A stretch of 64,000 nt of DNA, taken from assembly GCA_016744065.1 (NCBI GenBank), contig JADGFA010000015.1, forward strand, positions 1 to 64,000, in the 5' to 3' direction. Shown one piece after another: positions 56,487 through 64,000 of the stretch. Source of the DNA: Gammaproteobacteria bacterium. GTDB lineage: Bacteria > Pseudomonadota > Gammaproteobacteria > SZUA-229. The first letter of the stretch is position 1. Each line of letters starts with the position of its first letter. Below the pieces are notes generated by a model. It did no database searches. It was given only the letters and a program-made list of their open reading frames with translations, and was not told the DNA's origin. Position numbers and translations under genes: made by a program.

Positions 56487-58670
56487 TTAATACTCTCTGG
56501 CTTCAACATTTCGTTGGGCTGCTTCTTTTTGATCAACCAGTTCAAGCCTGACAGCATTTTGTTTGAATGCAGGCTGACGTGAATACGGGTCAAGCAAACC
56601 CAGGGTAAGGCGATTAACACAATCATGAAAATGAAAAGGAATAAAGACCATATCCCGGGGGATTCTCTGTGTTAACTGAACCATTACCACCGCATCACCT
56701 CGGCGTGAAACACAGCGCACATAACTCTGATGCTCTATTCCTAGCTCTGCGGCAGAATCAGGATTCATTTCCATATAAGGGGTTGGAGAAAACTTGTTCT
56801 GATTACCAATTTTTCCTGTGCGGGTACGGGTATGAAAATGTTCAACAACCCGACCAGAATTTAACCAGAAAGGATACTCTGCATCCGGGCGTTCATTATT
56901 ATCGATAAAAGGCAGGGGAATAATTTTGGCTTTACCATCAGAGTGCGGAAACTTTCCATCACTATATAAACGCTGCGCACCCTTCTCATCACCTTCACGA
57001 CAGGGCCACTGTAGCCCTCTATTTTCCTCAATTTTATCGTAGCTCATACCTGAGATATCAAGGTTGCGTTCCTCTCCTTTTGAAAGCGCCTTCATCTCTT
57101 CAAACATATCTTCTGCGTTGTCAGAAAATTGCATCTTCTTTCCATTTTCAAAACGCCTGGCTAAATGACTAAATATCCATAAATCAGGCTTTGAATCCGC
57201 ATAAGGTCTGGCAACATTGGTTACTCGATTTACACGTCGTTCAGTATTAGTAAAGCAGCCATCTTTTTCAGCCCATATTGCCGCAGGTAAATACATATGC
57301 GCGTATTGAACAGTTTCCACATCCTCATAGGCATCCTGAATAACCAGAAAATCAAGCTTCTCTAATGTTTTACGGATACGTGCAGTATTAGGCATGGATG
57401 TCATTGGATTGGTAGCAACCAGCCATAAACCTTTTATCTGCCCTGTTTCTATTGCAGGGAAAATATCTGTTTGCGCCAGGCCTCGTTGCTTAGGTAAAAA
57501 CTCTGGATCAATTCCCCAGTAATCTGCAATTTCCTGTCGGTGATCTGCATTTTCTAATACACGATAACCTGGCAAACCGGAACAGGATGACCACTCTCGT
57601 GTACCCATTGCATTACTTTGCCCGGTAATAGATAAACTGGTGCCGCCCTCTTTACCAATATTACCGGTAATCAAATTTAAATTATTGATACCAACCACAC
57701 CATCAGAACCATGTGTGCTCTGGTTAATACCCATTGTCCAGATGGACATAGCCTGGCCTGCTTTTGCATAAAGGCGTGCAACATGGCGAATCGTATCTTC
57801 ATCAATACCACATATTTTTGCAGCAGAAACAGGATCATAATCCTCTACAATGGCGGTAAATTCTTCCATACCATTTGTATTTTTTTCGATGTAATCCATA
57901 TCGGCCAGATTTTCATCAATAATCACATGCGCCAGTGAATTCAATAGAACAACATCGGTTCCAGGGTTTATCGCCAGGTGCATATCAGCAAACTGTGCCA
58001 GCATCGTAACCCGCGGATCAACAACAATCAGTGGAAACTTTCGTTTCTCCATGGCTTCTTTTAAGCGCCAGTAAATAACAGGGTGCTGTTCCGGTAAATT
58101 AGACCCGAAGGCGATTAAACAGTCTGTTTTTTCAAAGTCTTCATAACACCCGGGAGGGCCGTCTGAACCAAATGAACGCTTATAACCTGATACGGCTGAT
58201 GCCATACAAAGCGTTGTGTTGCCATCATAATTATTAGTTCCAATAGCGCCACGGGTTAACTTACCCAGCGTATAAAATTCTTCAGTTAATATCTGTCCGG
58301 TAGACACTATCGCAAAAGCATCACGACCGTGTTTCTCCTGTATCGTTTTGATTTTTTCAGCCATACCATCCAGAGCGGTATCCCATTCTGTTTCCTGATA
58401 GGCTTCAATCGTTGAATTACGCACTAAGGGTTTCTTACCACGCCCTTCAGTTTTGAATAATTCATGCTCAAAGATACCTTTGATACATAATTTTCCCCGA
58501 TTAACATCTGCACTGCCAACACCCCGTGATGAAACCGCCTGGCCTTCATCATTAATGCCCACTTCAATAGAGCAACCTGTTGAACAGTATCCACAGGTTG
58601 TATATTTCCATTCAACGATGCCTTTATCAGCAATTTTTATGGGATTTTTTTTATTACGACCGAATAACAT
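56487..58670 (-). CDS. nasA: assimilatory-type nitrate reductase catalytic subunit (NasA-like)
   Basis: 727 residues. N-terminal [4Fe-4S] motif C26-x2-C29-x3-C33 ... C62 and the molybdenum-ligand Cys155 in NYDGNTTLCMASAVSGYK, followed by the bis-MGD binding stretches (DGVVGINNLNLITGNIGKEG, YLPAAIWAEKDGCFTNTERR) and the C-terminal barrel (PFWLNSGRVVEHFHTRTRTG). There is no Tat signal, so it is cytoplasmic, in line with the NasA/NarB group rather than NapA. A formate dehydrogenase relative is less likely: catalytic Cys, not Sec/Cys-H, and nirBD next door. Transcribed after nirD with a 94-base gap. Confidence 0.87.
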   Translation of the reverse strand: MLFGRNKKNPIKIADKGIVEWKYTTCGYCSTGCSIEVGINDEGQAVSSRGVGSADVNRGKLCIKGIFEHELFKTEGRGKKPLVRNSTIEAYQETEWDTALDGMAEKIKTIQEKHGRDAFAIVSTGQILTEEFYTLGKLTRGAIGTNNYDGNTTLCMASAVSGYKRSFGSDGPPGCYEDFEKTDCLIAFGSNLPEQHPVIYWRLKEAMEKRKFPLIVVDPRVTMLAQFADMHLAINPGTDVVLLNSLAHVIIDENLADMDYIEKNTNGMEEFTAIVEDYDPVSAAKICGIDEDTIRHVARLYAKAGQAMSIWTMGINQSTHGSDGVVGINNLNLITGNIGKEGGTSLSITGQSNAMGTREWSSCSGLPGYRVLENADHRQEIADYWGIDPEFLPKQRGLAQTDIFPAIETGQIKGLWLVATNPMTSMPNTARIRKTLEKLDFLVIQDAYEDVETVQYAHMYLPAAIWAEKDGCFTNTERRVNRVTNVARPYADSKPDLWIFSHLARRFENGKKMQFSDNAEDMFEEMKALSKGEERNLDISGMSYDKIEENRGLQWPCREGDEKGAQRLYSDGKFPHSDGKAKIIPLPFIDNNERPDAEYPFWLNSGRVVEHFHTRTRTGKIGNQNKFSPTPYMEMNPDSAAELGIEHQSYVRCVSRRGDAVVMVQLTQRIPRDMVFIPFHFHDCVNRLTLGLLDPYSRQPAFKQNAVRLELVDQKEAAQRNVEAREY

Positions 58671-58764
58671 TGACAGAAGACTCCGGGGTTAAATAATTTT
58701 AACAAGCATCTCTATGCCATACTGAACAGGATAACCTGCGTTCAGTAATGACGAACTTAAAGGC

Positions 58765-59076
58765 TTAGTTTATTTCTACAAAAATTTTTCCACTTTCAAT
58801 TTTTGTCATGTAATGACCTGTACAACCCTCGTCTGGGCCTAATGCTTCACCATTAGTTAAATCAATTTTCCAGTTATGTAATGGGCAGGTTACTGACTGT
58901 CCATGTACGATACCCTGTGATAATTTTCCCTGTTTATGTGGGCACGCATCCGTTACTGCAAATACTTCATCATTATTATTACGAAAAATCGCAATATCCA
59001 CATCACCGTTTCTAACTACCCGCGCACCCAGTACTGGAATATCATCTACTGCGCCTACTTCTATCCAATTTGACAT
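58765..59076 (-). CDS. nirD: nitrite reductase small subunit NirD with intact Rieske site
   Basis: 103 residues, one Rieske domain. Ligands C45-P-H47 and C64-PL-H67 are all present, unlike E. coli NirD, which lacks the cluster, so this is the assimilatory type with a working [2Fe-2S] centre. Pairs with NirB to reduce nitrite to ammonium. A GC-rich hairpin lies in the 117-base gap after nirB. Confidence 0.92.
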   Translation of the reverse strand: MSNWIEVGAVDDIPVLGARVVRNGDVDIAIFRNNNDEVFAVTDACPHKQGKLSQGIVHGQSVTCPLHNWKIDLTNGEALGPDEGCTGHYMTKIESGKIFVEIN

Positions 59077-59167
59077 AATTTTTACCTTTAATTTTTACTC
59101 ACCTCTTTATCATCAGGAGGCCAGTGAAATGAAGCGAGTGAAATTTATATTTTAAACTTCACTTATC

Positions 59168-59186
59168 CCCCCTTTTCTAAAGGGGG
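59168..59186. repeat. GC-rich hairpin between nirB and nirD
   Basis: CCCCCTTT at 59168-59175 and AAAGGGGG at 59179-59186 form an eight-base-pair stem with a three-base loop. It has no T-run on the minus strand, so it is more likely an RNA stability or processing element than a terminator; similar CCCCCTTT...AAAGGGGG hairpins are dispersed in many genomes as far as I recall. Confidence 0.6.
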
Positions 59187-59193
59187 ACTTTTA

Positions 59194-61632
59194 TTAACCG
59201 ATTACTTTCAACGGCGTAAACTCGTGCGCATCAACACCTTTAGTTGAACGCTCAGTCCAGGGGTCTTCCTGAGAACGGGTAATATCCTGCGAGAACTTAA
59301 AGCGCTCAGCCAGCTCTTTACGCTTCGCAGCATCATCGACAATACTTTCTTTAACATAAGTAAAACCGACACGTTCAATCCACGGTGCAGTACGTTCCAG
59401 GTAACGCGCTTCTTCACGGTAAATCTGACAGAAAGCAGCCGCGTATTCCAGCACCTCTTCTTCCGTATCCACTTTAGTCAACAAATCAGTCACACGCACA
59501 TGGATACCACCATTACCGCCAATGTGTAGCTCATAACCTGAGTCCACACACACCACACCAAAGTCTTTAATCGTTGCCTCTGCACAATTACGCGGACAAC
59601 CAGATGCCGCCATCTTAAATTTATGTGGCATCCATGAACCCCAGCTTAATTGCTCAAGCTTGATGCCAATACCGGTGGAGTCCTGCGTACCAAAACGACA
59701 CCAGTCTTTACCAACACAGGTTTTAACCGTACGTAAGGCCTTACCATATGCATGGCCAGAAACTAAACCTTCATCATTTAAATCTTTCCAGATTAAAGGT
59801 AGCTCTTCTTTCTTAACACCGTATAAACCAATACGCTGACCACCGGTTACGTGAACCGTATTTAAATCAAATTTTTCAGCAACATTTGCAATAGCACGTA
59901 ATTCTTTTGGTGTGGTCATGCCACCCCACATACGTGGAATAACTGAATAAGTACCGTCTTTCTGAATATTGGCATGGGCACGTTCATTGATAAAACGTGA
60001 CTGGTAATCATCTTTTGATTCTTCAGGCCATGAACTAATAACATAATAATTCACAGACATACGACAGGCCGCACAGCCATCTTTTGTTTTCCAGTTCAGC
60101 TTTGTATAAACATCTTTAATTGATGTTAACTTCTGTGTGCGAATTTGCTCACGCACATAATCATGCGTGTGCTCAGTACAGGCACAAACAGGTTTAGCTT
60201 CTGGCGCTGTGTAGTCACCGCCCAATGTTGTTTCTAATAACTGCTCAACCAGGCCCGTACATGAACCACATGAAGATGATGCCTTTGTATGCGCACGAAC
60301 CTCCTCTAAAGTAAACAGACCTTTAACCGTAATCGCTTTAACTACATCGCCTTTTGTTACACCATTACAACCACAGATTTCTGCATCGTCAGACATATTG
60401 GCAACAACATTACCACCGTGACCAGAATCACCCAGATGGCCCTGACCAAACATAAGTGCATCACGAATATCAGAAATATTAGTGCCTTCACGCATTAACT
60501 GGAAATACCATGAACCATCAATAGTATCGCCATATAAAACAGCGCCAAGAATTTTGTCGTCTTTAATAACTATCTTTTTATAAACACCACGACTCGCATC
60601 ACGAACAACAATATCTTCTGTTGTATCATCGCCAATAAAATCACCAGCTGAAAATAAATCAATGCCGGTCACTTTTAATTTTGTTGATGTAATCGTACCG
60701 GTATAAATACCAATACCATATGCAGCCAGATGGTTTGCACAAACTTTTGCCATTTCAAATAAAGGGGCAACCAGGCCATAAACCATGCCACGATGCTCTA
60801 TACATTCACCAATCGCATATATTTTTGGGTCATATGTTTGCAATGTATCGTTAACAACAATACCCCGCTCACAATGTAAACCAATTTGTTTGGCCAACTC
60901 GATATTCGGGCGAATACCCACTGCCATTACAATTAAATCTGTTTCAATTTCAGAGCCATCAGCAAAAATAATTTTCTCAACTTTTCCATCACCCTGGATT
61001 TCTGAAGTAGACGTTTTCATTCTGAACGTCATACCCTGCTCTTCCAGTGAGTTCTTTAACATATCACCAGAAATATCATCCATCTGGCGTTCCATTAACC
61101 AGTCCATCAAATGGATAACTGTGACATCCATGCCCTGCTTCATTAAGCCATTTGCCGCTTCTAAGCCTAAAAGCCCCCCACCAATAACAACGGCACGCTT
61201 TTTAGATTTAGACACTTCAAGCATCGTATCTACATCTTTAATGTCACGGAAACCAATAACACCGGGAAGATCATGCCCCGGAACAGGAATAATAAAAGGA
61301 TCTGAACCCGTTGCTATCAATAAACGATCATATTCAACTGTTGTACCATCATCTGCCGTTACCGTGCAGGCTTTGCGATCAACATTGGTTACCTTCACTC
61401 CTTTATGCAAAGTGATGTTGTTATCTTCATACCACTGCAAATCATTCAGCATGATTTCATCAATGGCTTTTTCACCACATAACACGGGAGACAAAAGGAT
61501 ACGGTTATAATTACCATAAGGCTCAGCACCAAATACTGTGATGTCATATTTATCTGGTGCAATTTCCAGTAGTTCTTCAACAGTACGCATACCTGCCATA
61601 CCATTACCAATAACAACTAGCTTTTCTTTCAT
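59194..61632 (-). CDS. nirB: NADH-dependent nitrite reductase large subunit NirB
   Basis: 812 residues from ATG 61632, chosen because GGAG lies eight bases upstream and it gives the usual start MKEKLVVIGNGMAGMRTVEE; a start at 61701 would add 23 atypical residues. FAD and NADH-binding domains (VIGNGMAG; VVIGGGLLGLEAANG), a BFD-like [2Fe-2S] domain (CGCNG..., SCGSCTGLVEQ), and the siroheme/[4Fe-4S] core with CVGKDWCRFGTQDS and ASGCPRNCAEATIKD. Reduces nitrite to ammonia in the cytoplasm. First gene of a long minus-strand cluster under a predicted sigma-54 promoter. Confidence 0.94.
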   Translation of the reverse strand: MKEKLVVIGNGMAGMRTVEELLEIAPDKYDITVFGAEPYGNYNRILLSPVLCGEKAIDEIMLNDLQWYEDNNITLHKGVKVTNVDRKACTVTADDGTTVEYDRLLIATGSDPFIIPVPGHDLPGVIGFRDIKDVDTMLEVSKSKKRAVVIGGGLLGLEAANGLMKQGMDVTVIHLMDWLMERQMDDISGDMLKNSLEEQGMTFRMKTSTSEIQGDGKVEKIIFADGSEIETDLIVMAVGIRPNIELAKQIGLHCERGIVVNDTLQTYDPKIYAIGECIEHRGMVYGLVAPLFEMAKVCANHLAAYGIGIYTGTITSTKLKVTGIDLFSAGDFIGDDTTEDIVVRDASRGVYKKIVIKDDKILGAVLYGDTIDGSWYFQLMREGTNISDIRDALMFGQGHLGDSGHGGNVVANMSDDAEICGCNGVTKGDVVKAITVKGLFTLEEVRAHTKASSSCGSCTGLVEQLLETTLGGDYTAPEAKPVCACTEHTHDYVREQIRTQKLTSIKDVYTKLNWKTKDGCAACRMSVNYYVISSWPEESKDDYQSRFINERAHANIQKDGTYSVIPRMWGGMTTPKELRAIANVAEKFDLNTVHVTGGQRIGLYGVKKEELPLIWKDLNDEGLVSGHAYGKALRTVKTCVGKDWCRFGTQDSTGIGIKLEQLSWGSWMPHKFKMAASGCPRNCAEATIKDFGVVCVDSGYELHIGGNGGIHVRVTDLLTKVDTEEEVLEYAAAFCQIYREEARYLERTAPWIERVGFTYVKESIVDDAAKRKELAERFKFSQDITRSQEDPWTERSTKGVDAHEFTPLKVIG

Positions 61633-61679
61633 GTGGTTAACTCCATAAACGGGGCGAATTCTGTAATTATTTACGATAA

Positions 61680-61695
61680 TGCATATTTTATGCCA
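61680..61695 (-). promoter_or_regulatory. sigma-54 -24/-12 promoter of nirB
   Basis: On the minus strand TGGCATAAAATATGCA has the sigma-54 layout TGGCAYR-N4-TTGCW with a single mismatch (A for the first T of the -12 block). GG and GC are ten bases apart as required. Transcription would start near 61669, giving a leader of nearly 40 bases before the ATG at 61632. Confidence 0.72.
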
Positions 61696-61782
61696 ATTCA
61701 AATACTTAATATGTAACTAATTGTTCTAACTGTTATTTATTTATATAACATATAAACAAAACTAATAAATCCACAAATTCAC

Positions 61783-61797
61783 GCACCAAAATAGTGC
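61783..61797. promoter_or_regulatory. NtrC-type enhancer palindrome upstream of nirB
   Basis: GCACC-AAAAT-AGTGC fits the NtrC consensus GCACC-N5-GGTGC with one substitution, and even shares the A-rich centre. It lies about 90 to 105 bases upstream of the sigma-54 promoter, the usual enhancer distance. A second, shorter GCAC-N4-GTGC pair follows at 61801-61812 but has the wrong spacing for a second full site. Confidence 0.65.
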
Positions 61798-62078
61798 GCC
61801 GCACCCATGTGCAGCATATAATAGAATGCTTATGTTTTTCAAAACAGATAAATCCAGTTAACAAGTGACTATAGCGTTAATAGTCACTTATTTACTCATT
61901 TACGATGAGAAATAAACCTGGCCTTAAATAAACACCACAAGCATTTTTATTACATATACAGTAATCACAAACTTTTTGGATAGTACTAAAAGCCTCATTA
62001 ATAATAGAAAACACTTGAATTCCATACAGGTCACCATATGGTAAGCACCGATTTCAAAAGACCATGTAAAGAACTCAC

Positions 62079-62139
62079 CCTGGGCAAATACGAAGGATCT
62101 TGAACACCCGGATAGCCAGATCCTTCGCATTCACCCAGG
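62079..62139. repeat. dispersed hairpin element, third copy
   Basis: Left arm CCTGGGCAAATACGAAGGAT (62079-62098, then CT) and right arm 62118-62139 pair with a few mismatches around a 17-base loop containing ACACCCGG. Arms and loop match the elements at 33.1 and 43.0 kb in layout, though the left arm has drifted. Confidence 0.8.
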
Positions 62140-62319
62140 ATGACAGTTGTGGTGTGGGTCAAATGCAGTGGAACTATACTGCTAATACATTTAAATAATG
62201 TGGTACCGACTTGCGGATCAGATCTAAAAGACGAATAAATTATTCAGAGCAAAAACCTTTTAAATCCGATGAAATGCAGGGTGCTTTAACACCTTACATT
62301 GGGGGTAGAATAAGCGTTA

Positions 62320-62487
62320 GAGGCCGGGGGGAGCTCAATAGAAACCCGGAAATTTACAGCTGAATCAGTTAAGAGGGAGCTGTCTCGTGAAGCAGCATGG
62401 CCTGCCATCAAAATATTTAACGACTCACTGATTTCATTTAAGTTTGAAGCTTATATTAAGCCTAAATATAAGAAAGTGGTAAAATAG
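62320..62487 (+). pseudogene. possible decayed transposase fragment
   Basis: One reading frame gives ETRKFTAESVKRELSREA, which resembles the N-terminus of IS3-type OrfA proteins (RRKFTAEFK...), followed by unrelated sequence to a stop at 62485-62487. There is no start codon in a good context and no terminal repeats. Weak; chance similarity is possible. Confidence 0.2.
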
Positions 62488-62618
62488 ATCGATTGTCAAT
62501 ATAATGAAAACAATGTCTCATTATGTATAGCAAGCAATTTATAATTTTAGCTTGTCATTATTAATGCTAAAGACGAAAAACAAATATCAAACTATATTAA
62601 CTAAACAGGAAAAACATA

Positions 62619-62825
62619 ATGAGTAAAGGTACAGTAAAGTGGTTCGACGCAGGTAAAGGCTTTGGTTTTATAACTCCAGAAGATGGCGGAAAAGATCTTT
62701 TTGTGCATCATTCTGAAATTAAGAGCGGTGATGACTATAAATCACTTAATGATGGACAAGTAGTAGAATATGAAGTAGGAGAAGGACAAAAAGGCCCTTG
62801 TGCAAACAGTGTTGTTCCAGTTTAA
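62619..62825 (+). CDS. CspA-family cold-shock protein
   Basis: 68 residues, a single OB-fold cold-shock domain: [20 protein letters not shown] with RNP1 KGFGFI (13-18) and RNP2 LFVHHS (27-32). Binds single-stranded RNA or DNA as an RNA chaperone. The AT-rich upstream stretch of over 130 bases may be the long leader typical of cold-regulated csp genes. Start follows AACAGGAAAAACATA. Confidence 0.93.
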   Translation: MSKGTVKWFDAGKGFGFITPEDGGKDLFVHHSEIKSGDDYKSLNDGQVVEYEVGEGQKGPCANSVVPV

Positions 62826-62858
62826 CCCTACTGAACAAAACACTTACAGGTAAAATTT

Positions 62859-62924
62859 AAAGGGGTCGTGACAAATGACAGTTAATTACAAAAGTAAATA
62901 CTTCTCGTTTGTCACTACCCCTTT
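62859..62924 (+). terminator. large hairpin after the cold-shock gene
   Basis: AAAGGGGT-C-GTGACAAA (62859-62875) pairs with TTTGTCAC-T-ACCCCTTT (62908-62924) around a 32-base loop, with one C-T mismatch in 17. Only a short TTTTATT follows the stem; probable terminator or mRNA end-stabiliser. Confidence 0.55.
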
Positions 62925-63041
62925 TATTAAAGCAAGCTCACCTACACACCAAAAAACAGGGGCAGCCCCTAATAGTACCTACTTAAGCCACAGCACAGAT
63001 AAGCACTAATCTTAAAAGATCATACAAGTAAAAATATATGC

Positions 63042-63060
63042 TAATAACTGTCATCCTGAG
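63042..63060 (+). repeat. partial copy of the dispersed repeat
   Basis: TAATAACTGTCATCCTGAG matches the first part of the tandem unit at 42.9 kb exactly apart from the flanks, then similarity stops. A solo arm without its inverted partner, 37 bases before the next gene. Confidence 0.65.
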
Positions 63061-63096
63061 TTCTGATTCAGGCTTTCAAGCTGAAGGAAAAGTCAT

Positions 63097-63495
63097 TTGC
63101 CAATATGGATTTATTTATACTTAACGGTAATATTATTCGGAAGCATACTTGCAATAGTCGCAAATAAAAACAAGTCTTCTTATTATGTTCCTGGTGAAAT
63201 ATTAGCTGTTATATTTTGTATCTTAATTTTCCTGATTAAATACAAAATAATTAATTTTCAATACTCCGTTCCTATTACTATATTTGGCACTCTTTTTTTC
63301 CTTTACTGGCATTTCTGGGAAAACAGGCATTTCTACAGCTTTAAGGGCATTGAGAGTGAGTTATCTAATGAAGAAGACATCGATGAATATGAACCAGAGG
63401 ATACTACAACGACATACTCTGCTTTATTAGCACTTTTCATCACACTATATTTATTGCCAGTATTTTATGCAATATGGGGCATTATTTCTGAATAA
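63097..63495 (+). CDS. small membrane protein with TTG start
   Basis: 132 residues. Three to four helices (about 5-22, 32-50, 55-72, 108-130) with an acidic loop (SELSNEEDIDEYEPEDT) between the last two. TTG at 63097 is the likely start because AAGGAAAAG lies nine bases before it and there is no internal methionine codon in frame. No family recognised. Confidence 0.6.
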   Translation: MPIWIYLYLTVILFGSILAIVANKNKSSYYVPGEILAVIFCILIFLIKYKIINFQYSVPITIFGTLFFLYWHFWENRHFYSFKGIESELSNEEDIDEYEPEDTTTTYSALLALFITLYLLPVFYAIWGIISE

Positions 63496-63574
63496 TTTAC
63501 AAATAAAACATAAAAATGTATAACGAGACATGGGATTTCGCTAATTCAACGATTATGCTCGATAGAGAAACAAA

Positions 63575-64000
63575 ATGGAAATAGTGCAAGTAAAAGAACC
63601 AGACATTAATAATCACGCTGCTCTTCTAGTAGAAGTATTTAGTCAGGAGCCATGGTGTGAAAATTGGGCTATTGAAAATGCCCATGATCGATTACTGTGT
63701 TATAAAAATGCACCTTATTTTTTAGGCCTGTCCGCCATTGAAAACAACGAGCTTATAGGGTTTATGTTTGGTAATTTCGAACCTTATCAAAAATCATCAC
63801 AATTCATAATAAAAGAAATGTGTGTAAAAAATGAAAAACAACGAACAGGCGTAGGCAAGAAAATATTAAATGAGCTAAACAGCCTTTTAAAGAAAAACAA
63901 CTCTTCAACTTCATACCTTCTCACTCGTAAAGGTAGCCCAGCAGAGTTATTTTATTTAGACAATGGCTATTTGTTATCAGAGTCTATGGGCTTGTATTTC
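63575..64000 (+). CDS. GNAT-family N-acetyltransferase, truncated by the window end
   Basis: 142 codons are open from ATG 63575 to the last base with no stop. Translation gives MEIVQVKEPDINNHAALLVE, then an acetyl-CoA-binding region (FIIKEMCVKNEKQRTGVGKK with R/Q-x-x-G-x-G as QRTGVG) and LFYLDNGY, the usual C-terminal motif. Substrate unknown; only the last few residues appear to be missing. Confidence 0.82.
   Translation, partial: MEIVQVKEPDINNHAALLVEVFSQEPWCENWAIENAHDRLLCYKNAPYFLGLSAIENNELIGFMFGNFEPYQKSSQFIIKEMCVKNEKQRTGVGKKILNELNSLLKKNNSSTSYLLTRKGSPAELFYLDNGYLLSESMGLYF

Larger units (their letters stand above)
61633..62618. other. long control region of nirB with repeat element and cold-shock leader
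   Basis: 986 bases. On the nirB side: sigma-54 promoter, NtrC-type palindrome, and a 9-bp hairpin AAGTGACTA / TAGTCACTT (61863-61889). In the middle: a dispersed hairpin element at 62079-62139. From about 62320 to 62487 there is an open stretch with a weak transposase-like look. The last 130 bases are the leader of the cold-shock gene. A 68-codon minus-strand frame across the repeat (61924-62130) is not a gene. Confidence 0.6.

Noticed and set aside
60785-61510. 241-codon open frame antisense to nirB
   Set aside because: nirB is certain over this stretch; the antisense frame is open by codon bias of the real gene and has no family match or ribosome site.
61924-62130. 68-codon open frame on the minus strand
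   Set aside because: It crosses a hairpin repeat element and has no coding character or ribosome site.

Overview
The window is AT-rich (by eye well under 40% GC), densely coded on both strands, and most likely comes from a free-living or symbiotic sulfur-oxidising gammaproteobacterium. Evidence for that: a sulfur-globule-type secreted protein (21387-21779), a split YeeE/YedE sulfur-transport pair (1398-2542), a DsrC/TusE-family protein (54191-54562), two SulP anion transporters, complete glycolate oxidase GlcDEF plus a glycerate kinase (glycolate salvage as used by CO2 fixers), and many single genes typical of Gammaproteobacteria (YaeQ, YheT, RhlE, YebC/YeeN, YciC-like, DUF1415, RavA/ViaA). 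No rRNA, tRNA, CRISPR array, intact insertion sequence or prophage was found.

Layout. 0.1-6.4 kb: ankyrin protein, sulfur-transport pair, an exported beta-propeller protein, a PDZ protein and an exported protein of unknown function, separated by long AT-rich spacers. 6.6-9.0 kb: a NarL-type two-component system. 9.1-15.9 kb: small accessory genes (two acetyltransferase/kinase genes, a fused MNT-HEPN protein, an arsR-AHSA1-cupin operon, a flavin-oxidase/membrane-protein pair, YaeQ, a DUF2007/zinc-ribbon protein). 16.0-19.7 kb: two SulP transporters. 19.7-28.9 kb: RhlE, sulfur globule protein and a low-complexity membrane protein, HPP-family membrane protein, a 637-residue orphan ending in a P-loop, CBS protein, YheT, YeeN. 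29.0-38 kb: glcDEF, a repeat-element locus, MscS channel, lipoprotein lysozyme-fold protein, PilZ-like protein, glycerate kinase. 38.1-45.2 kb: DUF1415-MOSC pair, a thioredoxin/gluconate-dehydrogenase-like operon, a 26-bp tandem repeat array, and a B12-binding radical SAM protein.

45.3-48.8 kb looks like a small secreted-effector island: a Ser-rich protein with the look of a beta-pore-forming toxin, a lipoprotein, and a divergently read exported ComEC-type metallo-beta-lactamase-fold protein.

49.0-61.7 kb is the most notable region: one long minus-strand run encoding assimilatory nitrite reductase (nirB, nirD), assimilatory-type nitrate reductase (nasA), a one-piece DmsB-DmsC-like iron-sulfur/membrane subunit, a cysteine-free DsrC-family protein, the RavA-ViaA AAA+/VWA pair, a J-domain protein, and two orphans. 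A sigma-54 -24/-12 promoter with an NtrC-type enhancer palindrome lies upstream of nirB, so the head of this cluster, possibly through the chaperone-like genes, is predicted to respond to nitrogen limitation. The HPP protein at 22.9 kb (a family that includes nitrite transporters) may feed it.

62-64 kb: a cold-shock gene, a small membrane protein and a truncated acetyltransferase running off the end. A family of hairpin repeat elements sits in at least four intergenic spacers (about 32.95-33.23, 42.84-43.10, 62.08-62.14, 63.04 kb), in one of which a single arm has expanded into a tandem array.
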